Source: Clostridium sp. CAG:590 (GTDB taxonomy: Bacteria > Bacillota > Clostridia > Lachnospirales > Lachnospiraceae). Taken from it: a DNA stretch of 14,614 nucleotides. The stretch's first letter is position 1, and each line of letters starts with the position of its first letter. The position numbers and the translations under genes are program-made. Under the pieces are notes generated by a model that saw nothing but the letters and a program-made list of their open reading frames with translations, was not told where the DNA came from and searched no databases. Positions 1 to 7,994 of the stretch are shown piece by piece. The stretch covers positions 44,153 to 58,766 of the forward strand of contig HF987880.1 in NCBI GenBank assembly GCA_000431135.1, written 5' to 3'.

Positions 1-18
1 CATGGAGGATAAGAGAAC

Positions 19-507
19 ATGAAGGTTGCAATTATCATGGGTTCTACCAGCGATTTAAGTAAAGTGGAGCCGGCAGTTGGAATTTTAAAAGAGTATGGAG
101 TAGAGGTAAATGTCAGATGTTTGTCTGCACACCGTGCACATTTAGGACTTTCTGAATTTATTGAAGAATGTAATGGCAATGGAACAGAAGTTATTATTAC
201 TGCGGCAGGCATGGCAGCAGCTCTTCCGGGTGTAGTAGCAGCCCAGACTGTACTTCCGGTTATTGGAGTACCGCTTTCCGGTTCTGTATTAGATGGAATG
301 GATGCATTGATGTCAATTGTGCAGATGCCATCCGGAATTCCGGTTGCAACAGTAGCAATCAACGGAAGCAAGAATGCCGCATACCTTGCATTGCAGATCA
401 TAGGTGTGCAACACGAGGAGATCAGAAACAAGTTGTTGGCAGAACGTAAGCAGATGGAAGAATCTGCAATGAAAGCGAATGCAGAAGTGATTGAGAGATT
501 CCAATAG
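19..507 (+). CDS. purE: PurE, N5-carboxyaminoimidazole ribonucleotide mutase (AIR carboxylase catalytic subunit)
   Basis: Cytoplasmic enzyme of de novo purine synthesis that produces CAIR for PurC; class I PurE enzymes rearrange N5-CAIR. The 162-residue length is normal for class I. Visible family motifs are GSTSD at residues 8-12, SAHR at 36-39 with the conserved catalytic His38, LPVIGVP, and the SIVQMPSGIPVAT block. Arg39 after His38 fits class I rather than the class II SAHK form. One oddity: the segment usually written GAGGAAHLPG reads TAAGMAAALPG here, so Ala68 sits at the usual His. The start is fixed by GGAGG at 4-8, ten bases upstream of ATG. The gene faces purC head-on. Anything upstream, including a promoter or riboswitch, lies outside the window. 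No purK is present in the window. Family assignment is confident; the class I reaction is inferred from motifs. Confidence 0.96.
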   Translation: MKVAIIMGSTSDLSKVEPAVGILKEYGVEVNVRCLSAHRAHLGLSEFIEECNGNGTEVIITAAGMAAALPGVVAAQTVLPVIGVPLSGSVLDGMDALMSIVQMPSGIPVATVAINGSKNAAYLALQIIGVQHEEIRNKLLAERKQMEESAMKANAEVIERFQ

Positions 508-533
508 AATAGACTCTATTCATTTTGAATGTA

Positions 534-584
534 CACAAAAATACCACAGGTCAAATGATACATCTGATCTGTGGTATTTTGTGT
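534..584. terminator. Bidirectional rho-independent terminator between purE and purC
   Basis: A 12-bp perfect stem pairs 538-549 with 569-580 (core TACCACAG/CTGTGGTA). It can extend inward by G-T, T-A, C-G and A-T pairs, leaving an 11-base loop, and outward by ACAC/GTGT past one bulged A. The A-run on the left arm and T-run on the right arm make it usable from both directions, which suits its position between the ends of convergent purE and purC. A smaller hairpin, GAATAG/CTATTC, lies at 507-521 and overlaps the purE stop codon. Confidence 0.85.
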
Positions 585-593
585 AGAGGAGAA

Positions 594-1478
594 TTATGCG
601 TCGAGCTTTTCTCCTGTAATCATTTCGTAAGCTTCCAGATATTTCTCAATTGTCTTCTGTGCTACATCAGCAGGAAGTTCCCAATCATGTTTGCCTTCAT
701 TTGCTTTTAACCAGTCACGGGCAAACTGCTTGTCGAAGGATGGCTGACCATGTCCTGGTTCATAGCCCTGTGCAGGCCAGAAACGGGAGCTGTCCGGTGT
801 CAGCATTTCATCACCTAATACAATGTTTCCCTCTTCATCTAAGCCAAACTCGAATTTGGTATCTGCGATGATGATGCCCTTTGTAAGTGCATAATCTGCA
901 CATTTTTTGTAAAGTGCAATTGTATAATCTCTCAATTTGGTTGCATATTCTAATCCTTTGCCAGGAAATTCCTTCTCTAAATGTTCTACGCTCTGTTCGA
1001 AAGAAATGTTCTCGTCATGATCTCCGATCTCTGCCTTGGTAGAAGGAGTGTAGATTGGCTCTGGCAATTTATCAGATTCTTTTAATCCTTCTGGAAGAGT
1101 AATTCCACAGACTGTGCCGTTCTTTTGATAACTTGCCCAGCCGCTTCCTGTAATATAACCACGAACGATACATTCTACAGGCAGCATGTGTAATTTGCGG
1201 CACATCATACTGTTACCATCAAACTTAGGCTGCTGGAAGAATTCAGGCATATCCTTTACATCTGCTGAAATCATGTGATTTGGAAGAATATCAGAGGTCA
1301 TATCAAACCAGAATTTGGACATCTGGGTAAGAACGGTTCCCTTTTTGCTGATAATGTTTTTCAGGATAACATCAAAACAACTGATACGATCAGTAGCAAC
1401 CATGATCAAACTGTCACCATTGTCGTAAATCTCACGTACCTTGCCTTCTTTGATAGGCTTTAATTCATTTGCACTCAT
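594..1478 (-). CDS. purC: PurC, phosphoribosylaminoimidazole-succinocarboxamide (SAICAR) synthase
   Basis: Catalyses ATP-dependent joining of aspartate to CAIR to give SAICAR, the step after PurE. Both family signatures are visible: LPVECIVRGYITGS and LGDEMLTPDSSRFW, the second preceded by DTKFEFG. The N-terminus has the usual KEGKVREIYD. At 294 residues from the chosen start it belongs to the longer PurC form (about 290-300 residues) rather than the ~237-residue E. coli type. The frame is open further upstream to 1604. ATG at 1478 is preferred because GAGGT lies nine bases before it and the protein then begins MSANELKPIKEGK, close to the family N-terminus. ATG at 1511 has no clear ribosome binding site. 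The gene is opposite in strand to every other gene here and is divergent from the J-like gene. The alternative start at 1511 would add 11 residues. Confidence 0.95.
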   Translation of the reverse strand: MSANELKPIKEGKVREIYDNGDSLIMVATDRISCFDVILKNIISKKGTVLTQMSKFWFDMTSDILPNHMISADVKDMPEFFQQPKFDGNSMMCRKLHMLPVECIVRGYITGSGWASYQKNGTVCGITLPEGLKESDKLPEPIYTPSTKAEIGDHDENISFEQSVEHLEKEFPGKGLEYATKLRDYTIALYKKCADYALTKGIIIADTKFEFGLDEEGNIVLGDEMLTPDSSRFWPAQGYEPGHGQPSFDKQFARDWLKANEGKHDWELPADVAQKTIEKYLEAYEMITGEKLDA

Positions 1479-1530
1479 TCTAACATACCTCACATTCTGA
1501 TTATTTGCCATAAGCAATATTTTCTCATTA

Positions 1531-1559
1531 AGGATAGTAGATTTTATTTGAAAAATCAA
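1531..1559 (-). promoter_or_regulatory. Putative purC promoter
   Basis: Read on the minus strand: TTGATT (-35, 1559-1554), a 17-base spacer, then TATCCT (-10, 1536-1531). The expected transcript start is near 1524, giving a leader of about 45 bases to the ATG at 1478. The -10 matches consensus in four of six positions. Its -35 lies 17 bases from the -35 of the divergent J-like gene promoter, so the two could be jointly regulated. No PurR-type box was recognised. Confidence 0.5.
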
Positions 1560-1576
1560 GTCTATTTTCAGGAAAG

Positions 1577-1605
1577 TTGAGAATACTCGGACTTTATGAT
1601 ACAAT
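1577..1605 (+). promoter_or_regulatory. Putative promoter of the J-like/Hsp70 operon
   Basis: TTGAGA at 1577-1582, a 17-base spacer, and TACAAT at 1600-1605. Transcription would start near 1612. That makes the ATG at 1613 unlikely as a start, since it would have essentially no leader, and supports translation from 1649. No CIRCE, CtsR or other heat-shock operator was recognised nearby, so stress control of this chaperone pair is not evident from sequence. Confidence 0.65.
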
Positions 1606-1648
1606 TTAGCATATGTGCGATAAATGGCAAGAGATATGGGAGGATATT

Positions 1649-4600
1649 ATGTACTGGGAAATATTAGGTATCGAACCAACAAAAGACGAGGAAGTGATCA
1701 AAGAGGCATATCATGCCAGACTTCATTTTGCAAATCCGGAAGATGATCAGGAAGGATTTAAGGAGCTTCGCCGGGCATATGAGGACGCATTGGCATTTGC
1801 AAGACGCGATGAGGATGCAGAAGACAATGGAGAAGAAACGGGAGAGACTCCGGTTAAGAAGAATAAAAATGAGATTGATCGGTGGATTGATCGGGTTGAT
1901 GTACTTTATGAGGATGTCAGAACACGAAAAGATGTGGACAAGTGGAATGAATTGCTGCATGATCCGGTGTGTGACGATCTGGATACCGAGTTAGAAGCGG
2001 GCGAGAAACTGCTGGTATACATTATGGGACATTCCCATCTGCCACAAACAATATGGATCACCATAGACAAACGGTTTGGATACCTTGACAATATGGAACA
2101 ATTGAAGGAGCGTTTTGCCGAGAATTTCTTAGATTACATGAAGTGGCAGATTAGTTCTCCGACATTTATTGATTTTGAATTATTTGATGGTAAGACAAAT
2201 GCAAAGGCAGATGACTATATTAACAAGTTATATGAGACCAAATCTGCCGAGGAAGAAGGAGATTTGGAGCGGGTTTCCAAACTGCTTTCGGAATTATCCT
2301 CTTATGAGATCACACATCCATATACAGATGTGGAAAAAGCACGTTACTACATTATGAAAGCAGAGCATCTGGAGCAGGAAGAACACGCAGATACAGAACA
2401 AGTGAAACAGAAACAGGCTGAATTGTACGGGAAGGCATTGTCTGTGATGGAAGATCTGGATTTTGAGTATTCAGATAACATTTATATTGAGAGAACGTAT
2501 GCGTGGGCACTGGTTAAGAATCATAAAGTAACACAGGCACGGGATGTATATGAGGCAGTAATGGAAAAGAATCCGGAAGATTATGGAGCAAAGTTAGGAC
2601 TTGCGGAATGTACATTTTTAGAAGGACATTTGGAAGATGCAAAAGAACAGGTGGAGGCCGTACTGGAAGATCGCGTGCAGGATACGGACTGCCTGATCCT
2701 TTTAGATAAGATCAATGATATACTGGTGAAAAATTATACCGAACAACTGGCAAAGGAAACGGATCGTGATGTTACGATCAAGCTTGGCTGGTGTTACTAC
2801 CAGCAAAAAGAATTTGAAAAAGGCATTGCATTAATGGATGGAATCGAGGACGGGGAGGACTATGATTATGTCAACCTTCGCTGTCGATTATATCTTGCAA
2901 ATGAGAATTATGACAAAGCATATCCTTATGCGAAAAAATGGCTTTCCATTATTGAAGATTCGGTAGATGACGGATCAGAAGAGATGCGGAAACGGAAGAA
3001 CCGTTTATCACTGGCTCATTTTTCAATTGGTGTGTGCATATGGGAAGTGAACTTCAAACCGGACAATGAGAAGCGGGAAGAAGCATATGAAGATACCATA
3101 CGTTATATCAACATGGCGATAGAGGAAGAAGAGAATACATTGGTCTGCCTGTCTTACATGGAGCAGATGGCACGATTCTATCTGGACGCCCAAAAATATC
3201 CGGAATGTGTGCAGATGTGTGACCGGATCATTGAGAAGGATCGTGGATTTTTCCCTGCATATGTACATCGTCAGAAAGCAAATTATGAACTGCGGAACGC
3301 AAAAGAAGTAATTGACGATTACTTTATGTGCTTAGATATTTATCCGGAATATGTGCCGCCGTATATATTGGCAGCAGATGTCTTTTATAATTTTGACCAG
3401 TATGATGATGTGGAGAACGTTATTCAGGCGGCAAAGGATGCCGGGTTAGAAAGCGACAGTCTGGAGTTATACCGGATCCGCTGCATACATTACAAGGAAT
3501 TTTCCAAGGATCATGTTCAAAAAGCATTGAAACAGATTGAGGATTTGAGAAAAAAAGTAGCCGGACATGAAAAAGAGACGGACATAGAAGATCTTGCAGA
3601 GCTAGAGAGAGAATATGCCGTCTTACATTGGGATCTTGATGAGGTGAAACAGACATTTGGTATCGTAAATGCATATCTGGAGGAACATCCGGATTCAGAT
3701 ACGATGCGATTGTTCAAGGTCGATCTGTGTCTGCGTGAAAATGAGGGAAAAGAAGCACTTCGGATTGCAAAACAATTAGCAAAAGAACAGCCGGATGATC
3801 TGTCAAGAAAAATGAAATTAGGTGCCTGTTATGAGACGTTAGATCAGACGGATAAGGCAATCAAAGTCTATAATGAGATATTAGAGAATACAGCGGATTA
3901 TGTTCCGGCCATTCGAAGACTGATGTATGTATACAGTTACACAAGTAATCGTAACAGAGATCTGGATTTATGTAGAAAAGGAATTGAATATGCAGATCGT
4001 ATGATCGAATTGACAGATTCTGCAGATGCCTATTTAGAAAAGGGAAATCTTCAGATTGATCTGTATGAGTTAGAGGGAGCGGTCGATAGCTGCAGGAAAG
4101 CAATTGAGCGTAATCAGGAGGCATATTACGCTTATAATAATTTGGGATGTGCACTTTTGAAATTACGGCGGGTAGAAGAGGCTGTGGCGCCGTTGTTGCA
4201 GGCGGTTGAATTAGATCCGGACCGGGAACCTTTGCCATATATGAATTTGGCGGAGTGTTATTCTCTGTTGAAGGAATATGATAAAGCGATTGAAATGTAC
4301 GAACGGGTGCTTCAGTTCCGGCCAAACTCAGAACGCGTGAAAGAGGATATCGCCAAATTACAGGTGAAAAAAGGAGACTATGATAAGGCGGCTGCATATT
4401 ATAAGAAACGGATCAAAGCCATTACGAGTCAGTATGCCGGTAAAGGAATTCTGTTCTGGAAACGGATGGATATACAGGAAGAAGAGTTGCTATTATCATT
4501 ATACTGTGATATTGCGGACGTGTACCGGCAGGCAGGAAAAGATGACCGGGCGGAAGCATATTATGAAAAAGTGATCGAGCGTTGGAAGAGTCCGCTTAAG

Positions 4601-5140
4601 GCAAAGATCTCCTGTGAGCATCTGGCGGATGTTGCGGAATATTACCGGGACAAAGGAGAATTGGAAAAGGCAGAGAATATCGTTCGTAAGGCATATTGGC
4701 GTTGCAGGGATGAGAATGATTCTTACGAGATAGAGCATTTGATGTTTGTGACTGCATCGATTACATTTTCATTAGGAAAACAGAAAAAGGCGAGAGAAGA
4801 TGCCATTGGATATTTTATGAGATTCAATGAGCGCAACGGGGCAGAGGAAGAGCTGCTTGCAGATAAGCGTTATCGATTGATGTATTTATATGATTATGCC
4901 ATTATGAGTCTGTGTGCCGGAGATCTCAAAGAGGCAAAGGAATATATTGACCGGATGGAGGGCTGTAATGTCTGTGTAACGTGTGAGTGTATGGAATGTT
5001 TTGAATACTATTTTGCAAAGGGAATGCTTGCCAAGGCAGAAGGACGGCTGGAGGAAGCAATTGAGTATATAGAGAAAGCAATTGCTGTCAAAGGCGACTA
5101 TCCGTGTGCACAGTATCAGCTTAGTACAATAAAGAAATAG
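1649..5140 (+). CDS. J-domain-like protein with tetratricopeptide repeats, probable partner of the adjacent HscC-type Hsp70
   Basis: Large cytoplasmic protein of 1163 residues with no signal peptide or membrane segment seen. Residues 1-48 resemble a J-domain (YWEILGIEPTKDEEVIKEAY, then EGFKELRRAYEDAL), but the HPD motif position reads NPE (29-31). After an acidic/lysine linker (about 50-75) comes a conserved-looking helical region (WNELLHDPVCDDLDTE, LPQTIW, to about 175). The rest is helical and dominated by TPR motifs, clearest near 314-345, 791-824, 825-858, 861-895 and 1120-1151. A cysteine cluster, C1106-x2-C-x2-C-x-C-x2-C1117, lies near the C-terminus. ATG at 1649 is chosen because GGGAGG ends five bases before it and the J-like fold begins there; ATG at 1613 coincides with the predicted transcript start. 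The stop overlaps the ribosome binding site of the Hsp70 gene, so the two are probably co-translated. Inferred role: substrate or client adaptor for that Hsp70. Whether it stimulates ATPase without HPD is unknown. Confidence 0.88.
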   Translation: MYWEILGIEPTKDEEVIKEAYHARLHFANPEDDQEGFKELRRAYEDALAFARRDEDAEDNGEETGETPVKKNKNEIDRWIDRVDVLYEDVRTRKDVDKWNELLHDPVCDDLDTELEAGEKLLVYIMGHSHLPQTIWITIDKRFGYLDNMEQLKERFAENFLDYMKWQISSPTFIDFELFDGKTNAKADDYINKLYETKSAEEEGDLERVSKLLSELSSYEITHPYTDVEKARYYIMKAEHLEQEEHADTEQVKQKQAELYGKALSVMEDLDFEYSDNIYIERTYAWALVKNHKVTQARDVYEAVMEKNPEDYGAKLGLAECTFLEGHLEDAKEQVEAVLEDRVQDTDCLILLDKINDILVKNYTEQLAKETDRDVTIKLGWCYYQQKEFEKGIALMDGIEDGEDYDYVNLRCRLYLANENYDKAYPYAKKWLSIIEDSVDDGSEEMRKRKNRLSLAHFSIGVCIWEVNFKPDNEKREEAYEDTIRYINMAIEEEENTLVCLSYMEQMARFYLDAQKYPECVQMCDRIIEKDRGFFPAYVHRQKANYELRNAKEVIDDYFMCLDIYPEYVPPYILAADVFYNFDQYDDVENVIQAAKDAGLESDSLELYRIRCIHYKEFSKDHVQKALKQIEDLRKKVAGHEKETDIEDLAELEREYAVLHWDLDEVKQTFGIVNAYLEEHPDSDTMRLFKVDLCLRENEGKEALRIAKQLAKEQPDDLSRKMKLGACYETLDQTDKAIKVYNEILENTADYVPAIRRLMYVYSYTSNRNRDLDLCRKGIEYADRMIELTDSADAYLEKGNLQIDLYELEGAVDSCRKAIERNQEAYYAYNNLGCALLKLRRVEEAVAPLLQAVELDPDREPLPYMNLAECYSLLKEYDKAIEMYERVLQFRPNSERVKEDIAKLQVKKGDYDKAAAYYKKRIKAITSQYAGKGILFWKRMDIQEEELLLSLYCDIADVYRQAGKDDRAEAYYEKVIERWKSPLKAKISCEHLADVAEYYRDKGELEKAENIVRKAYWRCRDENDSYEIEHLMFVTASITFSLGKQKKAREDAIGYFMRFNERNGAEEELLADKRYRLMYLYDYAIMSLCAGDLKEAKEYIDRMEGCNVCVTCECMECFEYYFAKGMLAKAEGRLEEAIEYIEKAIAVKGDYPCAQYQLSTIKK

Positions 5141-5152
5141 AGGAATGAGATT

Positions 5153-6841
5153 ATGATAATAGGTATTGATTTGGGAACCACCAATAGTCTGGTGGCTTAT
5201 TATACGGAAGAAGGTCCGAAGATTATTCCGAACCGGTTAGGAAAGAATCTGACGCCTTCGGTTGTCAGTGTGGATGAAGAAGGACAGGTATATATCGGGG
5301 AAACTGCCAAAGAACGTATGCTGCTCCATCCGGAAAGTTCTGCATCGGTATTTAAGCGGAGCATGGGGAGTGAAAAAGTATATGAACTCTCCGGAAAGAA
5401 GTTCCTGCCGGAAGAACTTTCTGCATTGGTGTTAAAAGCGTTAAAAGAAGATGCGGAATGTTTCTTACAGGAGGAAGTGACAGAGGCGGTTATCAGTGTA
5501 CCTGCATACTTTAATGATGAGAGAAGAAAGGCTACCAAACGTGCCGGTGAATTGGCCGGATTGAAAGTAGAGCGGATCATCAGCGAGCCGACGGCGGCTG
5601 CAATTGCGTATGGATTATACCAGAACCGTGAGAATGGAAAATTCCTGGTCTTTGATCTGGGCGGTGGTACATTTGATGTGTCCATTCTGGAATTATTTGA
5701 TTCCATTATCGAGGTTCGCGCCGTAGCCGGAGATAACTTTTTGGGAGGAGAAGATTTCACCAAAGTTATTGAACAGATCTTCTTTGACAAGCATCCGGAA
5801 CTTGACCGGGAACAGCTTACTGACAAAGAAGCAAGACATGTGACGAAGCAGGCAGAAAACTGCAAGATTGGATTTTCCGGGAACCGCATTTCGAAAATGA
5901 CCTGTAGGATTAAGGAAGAATCCTATGAAATGGAACTATCCATGGAGGAGTATGAAGCAAAATGTGATGAGTTACTCGATAAGATACGTCAGCCAATCAA
6001 ACGGAGCTTGGCGGATGCCAATGTACGGCTCAAAGACATCGACCGTGTGGTGTTGGTCGGTGGTGCAACGAAGCTTCCGTTTATCCGCAAATTTGTAGGA
6101 AAATTATTCCATAATCTGCCGGACACTTCGATCAATCCGGATGAGGCAGTCGCATTAGGAGCGGCTGTTCAGGGTGCCATGAAAGAGAGAAAGGACAGTA
6201 TCAAAGAGGTCATTTTAACAGATGTATGTCCGTTTACACTTGGGACAGAGGTGGTATTGGAAAAAGAAAACGGCCGCTTTGAGGATGGACATTACTGTCC
6301 GATCATCGAGAGAAATACTACTATTCCGGCGAGCAGAACGGAGCGTTTATATACGGTAAGCGATAATCAGACACAGATACGGTGCAGGGTGTTACAGGGC
6401 GAGAGCCGGTTTGCTTCCAACAATGTATTTTTAGGGGAAATACGGATCAAGGTTCCTAAGGCAGAAGCAGGAAAAGAAGCGGTTGATGTGACTTACACAT
6501 ATGATGTGAATTCAATTCTGGAAGTTGAGATCAAGGTGGTGTCGACCGGGGAGATCACGAAGCAGATCATTAAGACAAATGCAACGGATATGTCAGAAGA
6601 AGAGATCAAAGAACGTATGGAAGCATTGTCGTATCTGAAGATCCACCCAAGAGACAAAGAAGAAAACAAATTACTTCTTTTAAGAGGAGAACGGCTCTAC
6701 GAAGAGAGCATCGGGATGGAACGAATGCAGATAGAATATGCATTAAGAGAATTTGAAAAGGCATTGGATACACGGGAAGATGATGTGATCGAAGGTGCAA
6801 GAAGAGATTTTAAGGATTTTCTTGAGAACTTTTCCGAGTGA
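5153..6841 (+). CDS. hscC: HscC-type Hsp70 chaperone
   Basis: ATP-dependent chaperone, 562 residues, against about 610-640 for housekeeping DnaK and 556 for E. coli HscC. Seen in order: phosphate-1 loop GIDLGTTNS (4-12), FKRSMGS with the probable catalytic Lys68, VISVPAYFND, EPTAAAIAYG, phosphate-2 FDLGGGTFD (167-175), and adenosine motif VVLVGGATKLP (299-309). The linker reads EVILTDVCPFTLG in place of DnaK LLLDVTPLSLG, and PIIERNTTIPASR opens the substrate-binding region. The linker and AGDNFLGGEDFT block recall E. coli HscC. The C-terminal helical lid is short. GAGG at 5140-5143 overlaps the upstream stop codon, and the gap to the J-like gene is only 12 bases, so translational coupling is likely. 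No grpE or dnaJ is adjacent, so this is not the main dnaK locus. Assignment to Hsp70 is certain; the HscC subgroup is by remembered similarity. Confidence 0.92.
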   Translation: MIIGIDLGTTNSLVAYYTEEGPKIIPNRLGKNLTPSVVSVDEEGQVYIGETAKERMLLHPESSASVFKRSMGSEKVYELSGKKFLPEELSALVLKALKEDAECFLQEEVTEAVISVPAYFNDERRKATKRAGELAGLKVERIISEPTAAAIAYGLYQNRENGKFLVFDLGGGTFDVSILELFDSIIEVRAVAGDNFLGGEDFTKVIEQIFFDKHPELDREQLTDKEARHVTKQAENCKIGFSGNRISKMTCRIKEESYEMELSMEEYEAKCDELLDKIRQPIKRSLADANVRLKDIDRVVLVGGATKLPFIRKFVGKLFHNLPDTSINPDEAVALGAAVQGAMKERKDSIKEVILTDVCPFTLGTEVVLEKENGRFEDGHYCPIIERNTTIPASRTERLYTVSDNQTQIRCRVLQGESRFASNNVFLGEIRIKVPKAEAGKEAVDVTYTYDVNSILEVEIKVVSTGEITKQIIKTNATDMSEEEIKERMEALSYLKIHPRDKEENKLLLLRGERLYEESIGMERMQIEYALREFEKALDTREDDVIEGARRDFKDFLENFSE

Positions 6842-6845
6842 TACC

Positions 6846-6874
6846 TTTACAAAAATAGGGATTTTTATTATAAT
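6846..6874 (+). promoter_or_regulatory. Strong promoter for purM-purN-purD
   Basis: TTTACA at 6846-6851, exactly 17 bases, and a perfect TATAAT at 6869-6874, starting five bases after the Hsp70 stop codon. Predicted transcript start is near 6881, leaving a leader of about 58 bases before purM. No purine riboswitch fold or PurR-type box was recognised in that leader. A weak AT-only hairpin (6851-6856 with 6861-6866) lies within the promoter and is the only terminator-like element after the Hsp70 gene. Confidence 0.8.
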
Positions 6875-6938
6875 GGGTCTGTTATGTTGTAGGATTATAC
6901 GATGTGATAGGCCATTACAAGTTTAGGAGGATAAAAGA

Positions 6939-7964
6939 ATGGATTATAAGAATGCCGGTGTAGATATCGAAGCAGGATATAAGTCAGTTGAACTGATGAA
7001 GGCATCTGTTAAGAAAACAATGCGTGAGGAAGTAATTGGTGGACTTGGTGGATTTTCGGGAGCATTTTCTCTTAAGAAGATCAAAGAGATGGAGGATCCG
7101 GTTCTTTTATCTGGTACAGATGGATGTGGAACAAAGGTCAAGCTTGCATTTTTAATGGATAAGCATGATACCATTGGTATTGATGCAGTGGCAATGTGTG
7201 TGAATGATATTGCGTGTGCAGGTGGAGAACCTTTATTTTTCCTTGATTATATTGCTTGTGGCAAGAACTATCCGGAGAAGATCGCAACGATCGTTGGCGG
7301 TGTGGCAGAGGGTTGTTTACAGTCCGGAGCTGCTTTGATCGGCGGCGAGACAGCAGAGCATCCGGGACTTATGCCGGAAGATGAATATGATATCGGTGGT
7401 TTTGCAGTTGGCGTGGTAGAACGTAAAGATCTTATTACCGGTGAGAATATCAAACCGGGAGACGTTTTAGTGGGAATTGCTTCAAGTGGCGTACACAGTA
7501 ATGGATTTTCATTAGTTCGTAAAGTATTTGAGATGACAAAAGAATCATTAGATACATACTATGATGAGTTGGGCAAGACATTAGGAGAGGCGTTGATCGC
7601 TCCAACTAAGATCTATGTAAAAGCACTTCGTGGTGTCAAGGATGCAGGAATTACCATCAAGGGTTGTTCCCATATTACAGGAGGCGGATTCTATGAGAAT
7701 ATACCAAGAATGCTTCCGGATGGTGTCCGTGCAGTTGTTCAGAAGGATTCTTATGAGGTTCCGGCTATATTCAAATTAATGGCAAAGACTGGTAACATTG
7801 AAGAGCAGATGATGTACAATACTTATAATATGGGTGTTGGAATGATGCTTGCAGTAGATGCGGCGGATGCAGACAAAACAGTAGCTGCGTTACAGGCTGC
7901 CGGCGAGGAAGCATTTGTTGTTGGTCATGTAGAAGCCGGAGAAAAGGGTGTTACACTCGTTTAA
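6939..7964 (+). CDS. purM: PurM, phosphoribosylformylglycinamidine cyclo-ligase (AIR synthetase)
   Basis: Closes FGAM to aminoimidazole ribonucleotide using ATP in the cytoplasm, supplying AIR for the PurE step. The 341 residues match the family (about 340-350). Visible hallmarks are DGCGTKVK at 61-68, IDAVAMCVNDI at 81-91, GGETAEHPG at 135-143, SSGVHSNGFSLVRK, and HITGGGFYENIPRMLP near the C-terminus. The start is fixed by AGGAGG at 6925-6930, eight bases before ATG. It heads a three-gene pur operon with purN 30 bases downstream. Nothing is missing or truncated. Confidence 0.97.
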   Translation: MDYKNAGVDIEAGYKSVELMKASVKKTMREEVIGGLGGFSGAFSLKKIKEMEDPVLLSGTDGCGTKVKLAFLMDKHDTIGIDAVAMCVNDIACAGGEPLFFLDYIACGKNYPEKIATIVGGVAEGCLQSGAALIGGETAEHPGLMPEDEYDIGGFAVGVVERKDLITGENIKPGDVLVGIASSGVHSNGFSLVRKVFEMTKESLDTYYDELGKTLGEALIAPTKIYVKALRGVKDAGITIKGCSHITGGGFYENIPRMLPDGVRAVVQKDSYEVPAIFKLMAKTGNIEEQMMYNTYNMGVGMMLAVDAADADKTVAALQAAGEEAFVVGHVEAGEKGVTLV

Positions 7965-7994
7965 TAGATCGCGTAAGATATTGGAGGATGTGCT

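Noticed and set aside
525..710. Possible small gene downstream of purE
   Set aside because: It runs through the bidirectional terminator and into purC on the opposite strand, and has no ribosome binding site.
3861..4397. 178-residue open frame on the minus strand within the TPR gene, and several others of 60-230 residues elsewhere, such as 5200-5889 and 8458-9285
   Set aside because: They lie antisense to well-identified genes, lack ribosome binding sites and show no recognisable protein features; they are shadows of the coding frame.
1649..6841. Horizontally acquired defence island
   Set aside because: No integrase, repeats, att site or nuclease/effector gene is present; a J-like/Hsp70 pair alone does not make a defence system.
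6875..6938. Purine riboswitch or PurR box in the purM leader
   Set aside because: The leader is only about 58 bases, with no three-way-junction potential and no recognisable box.
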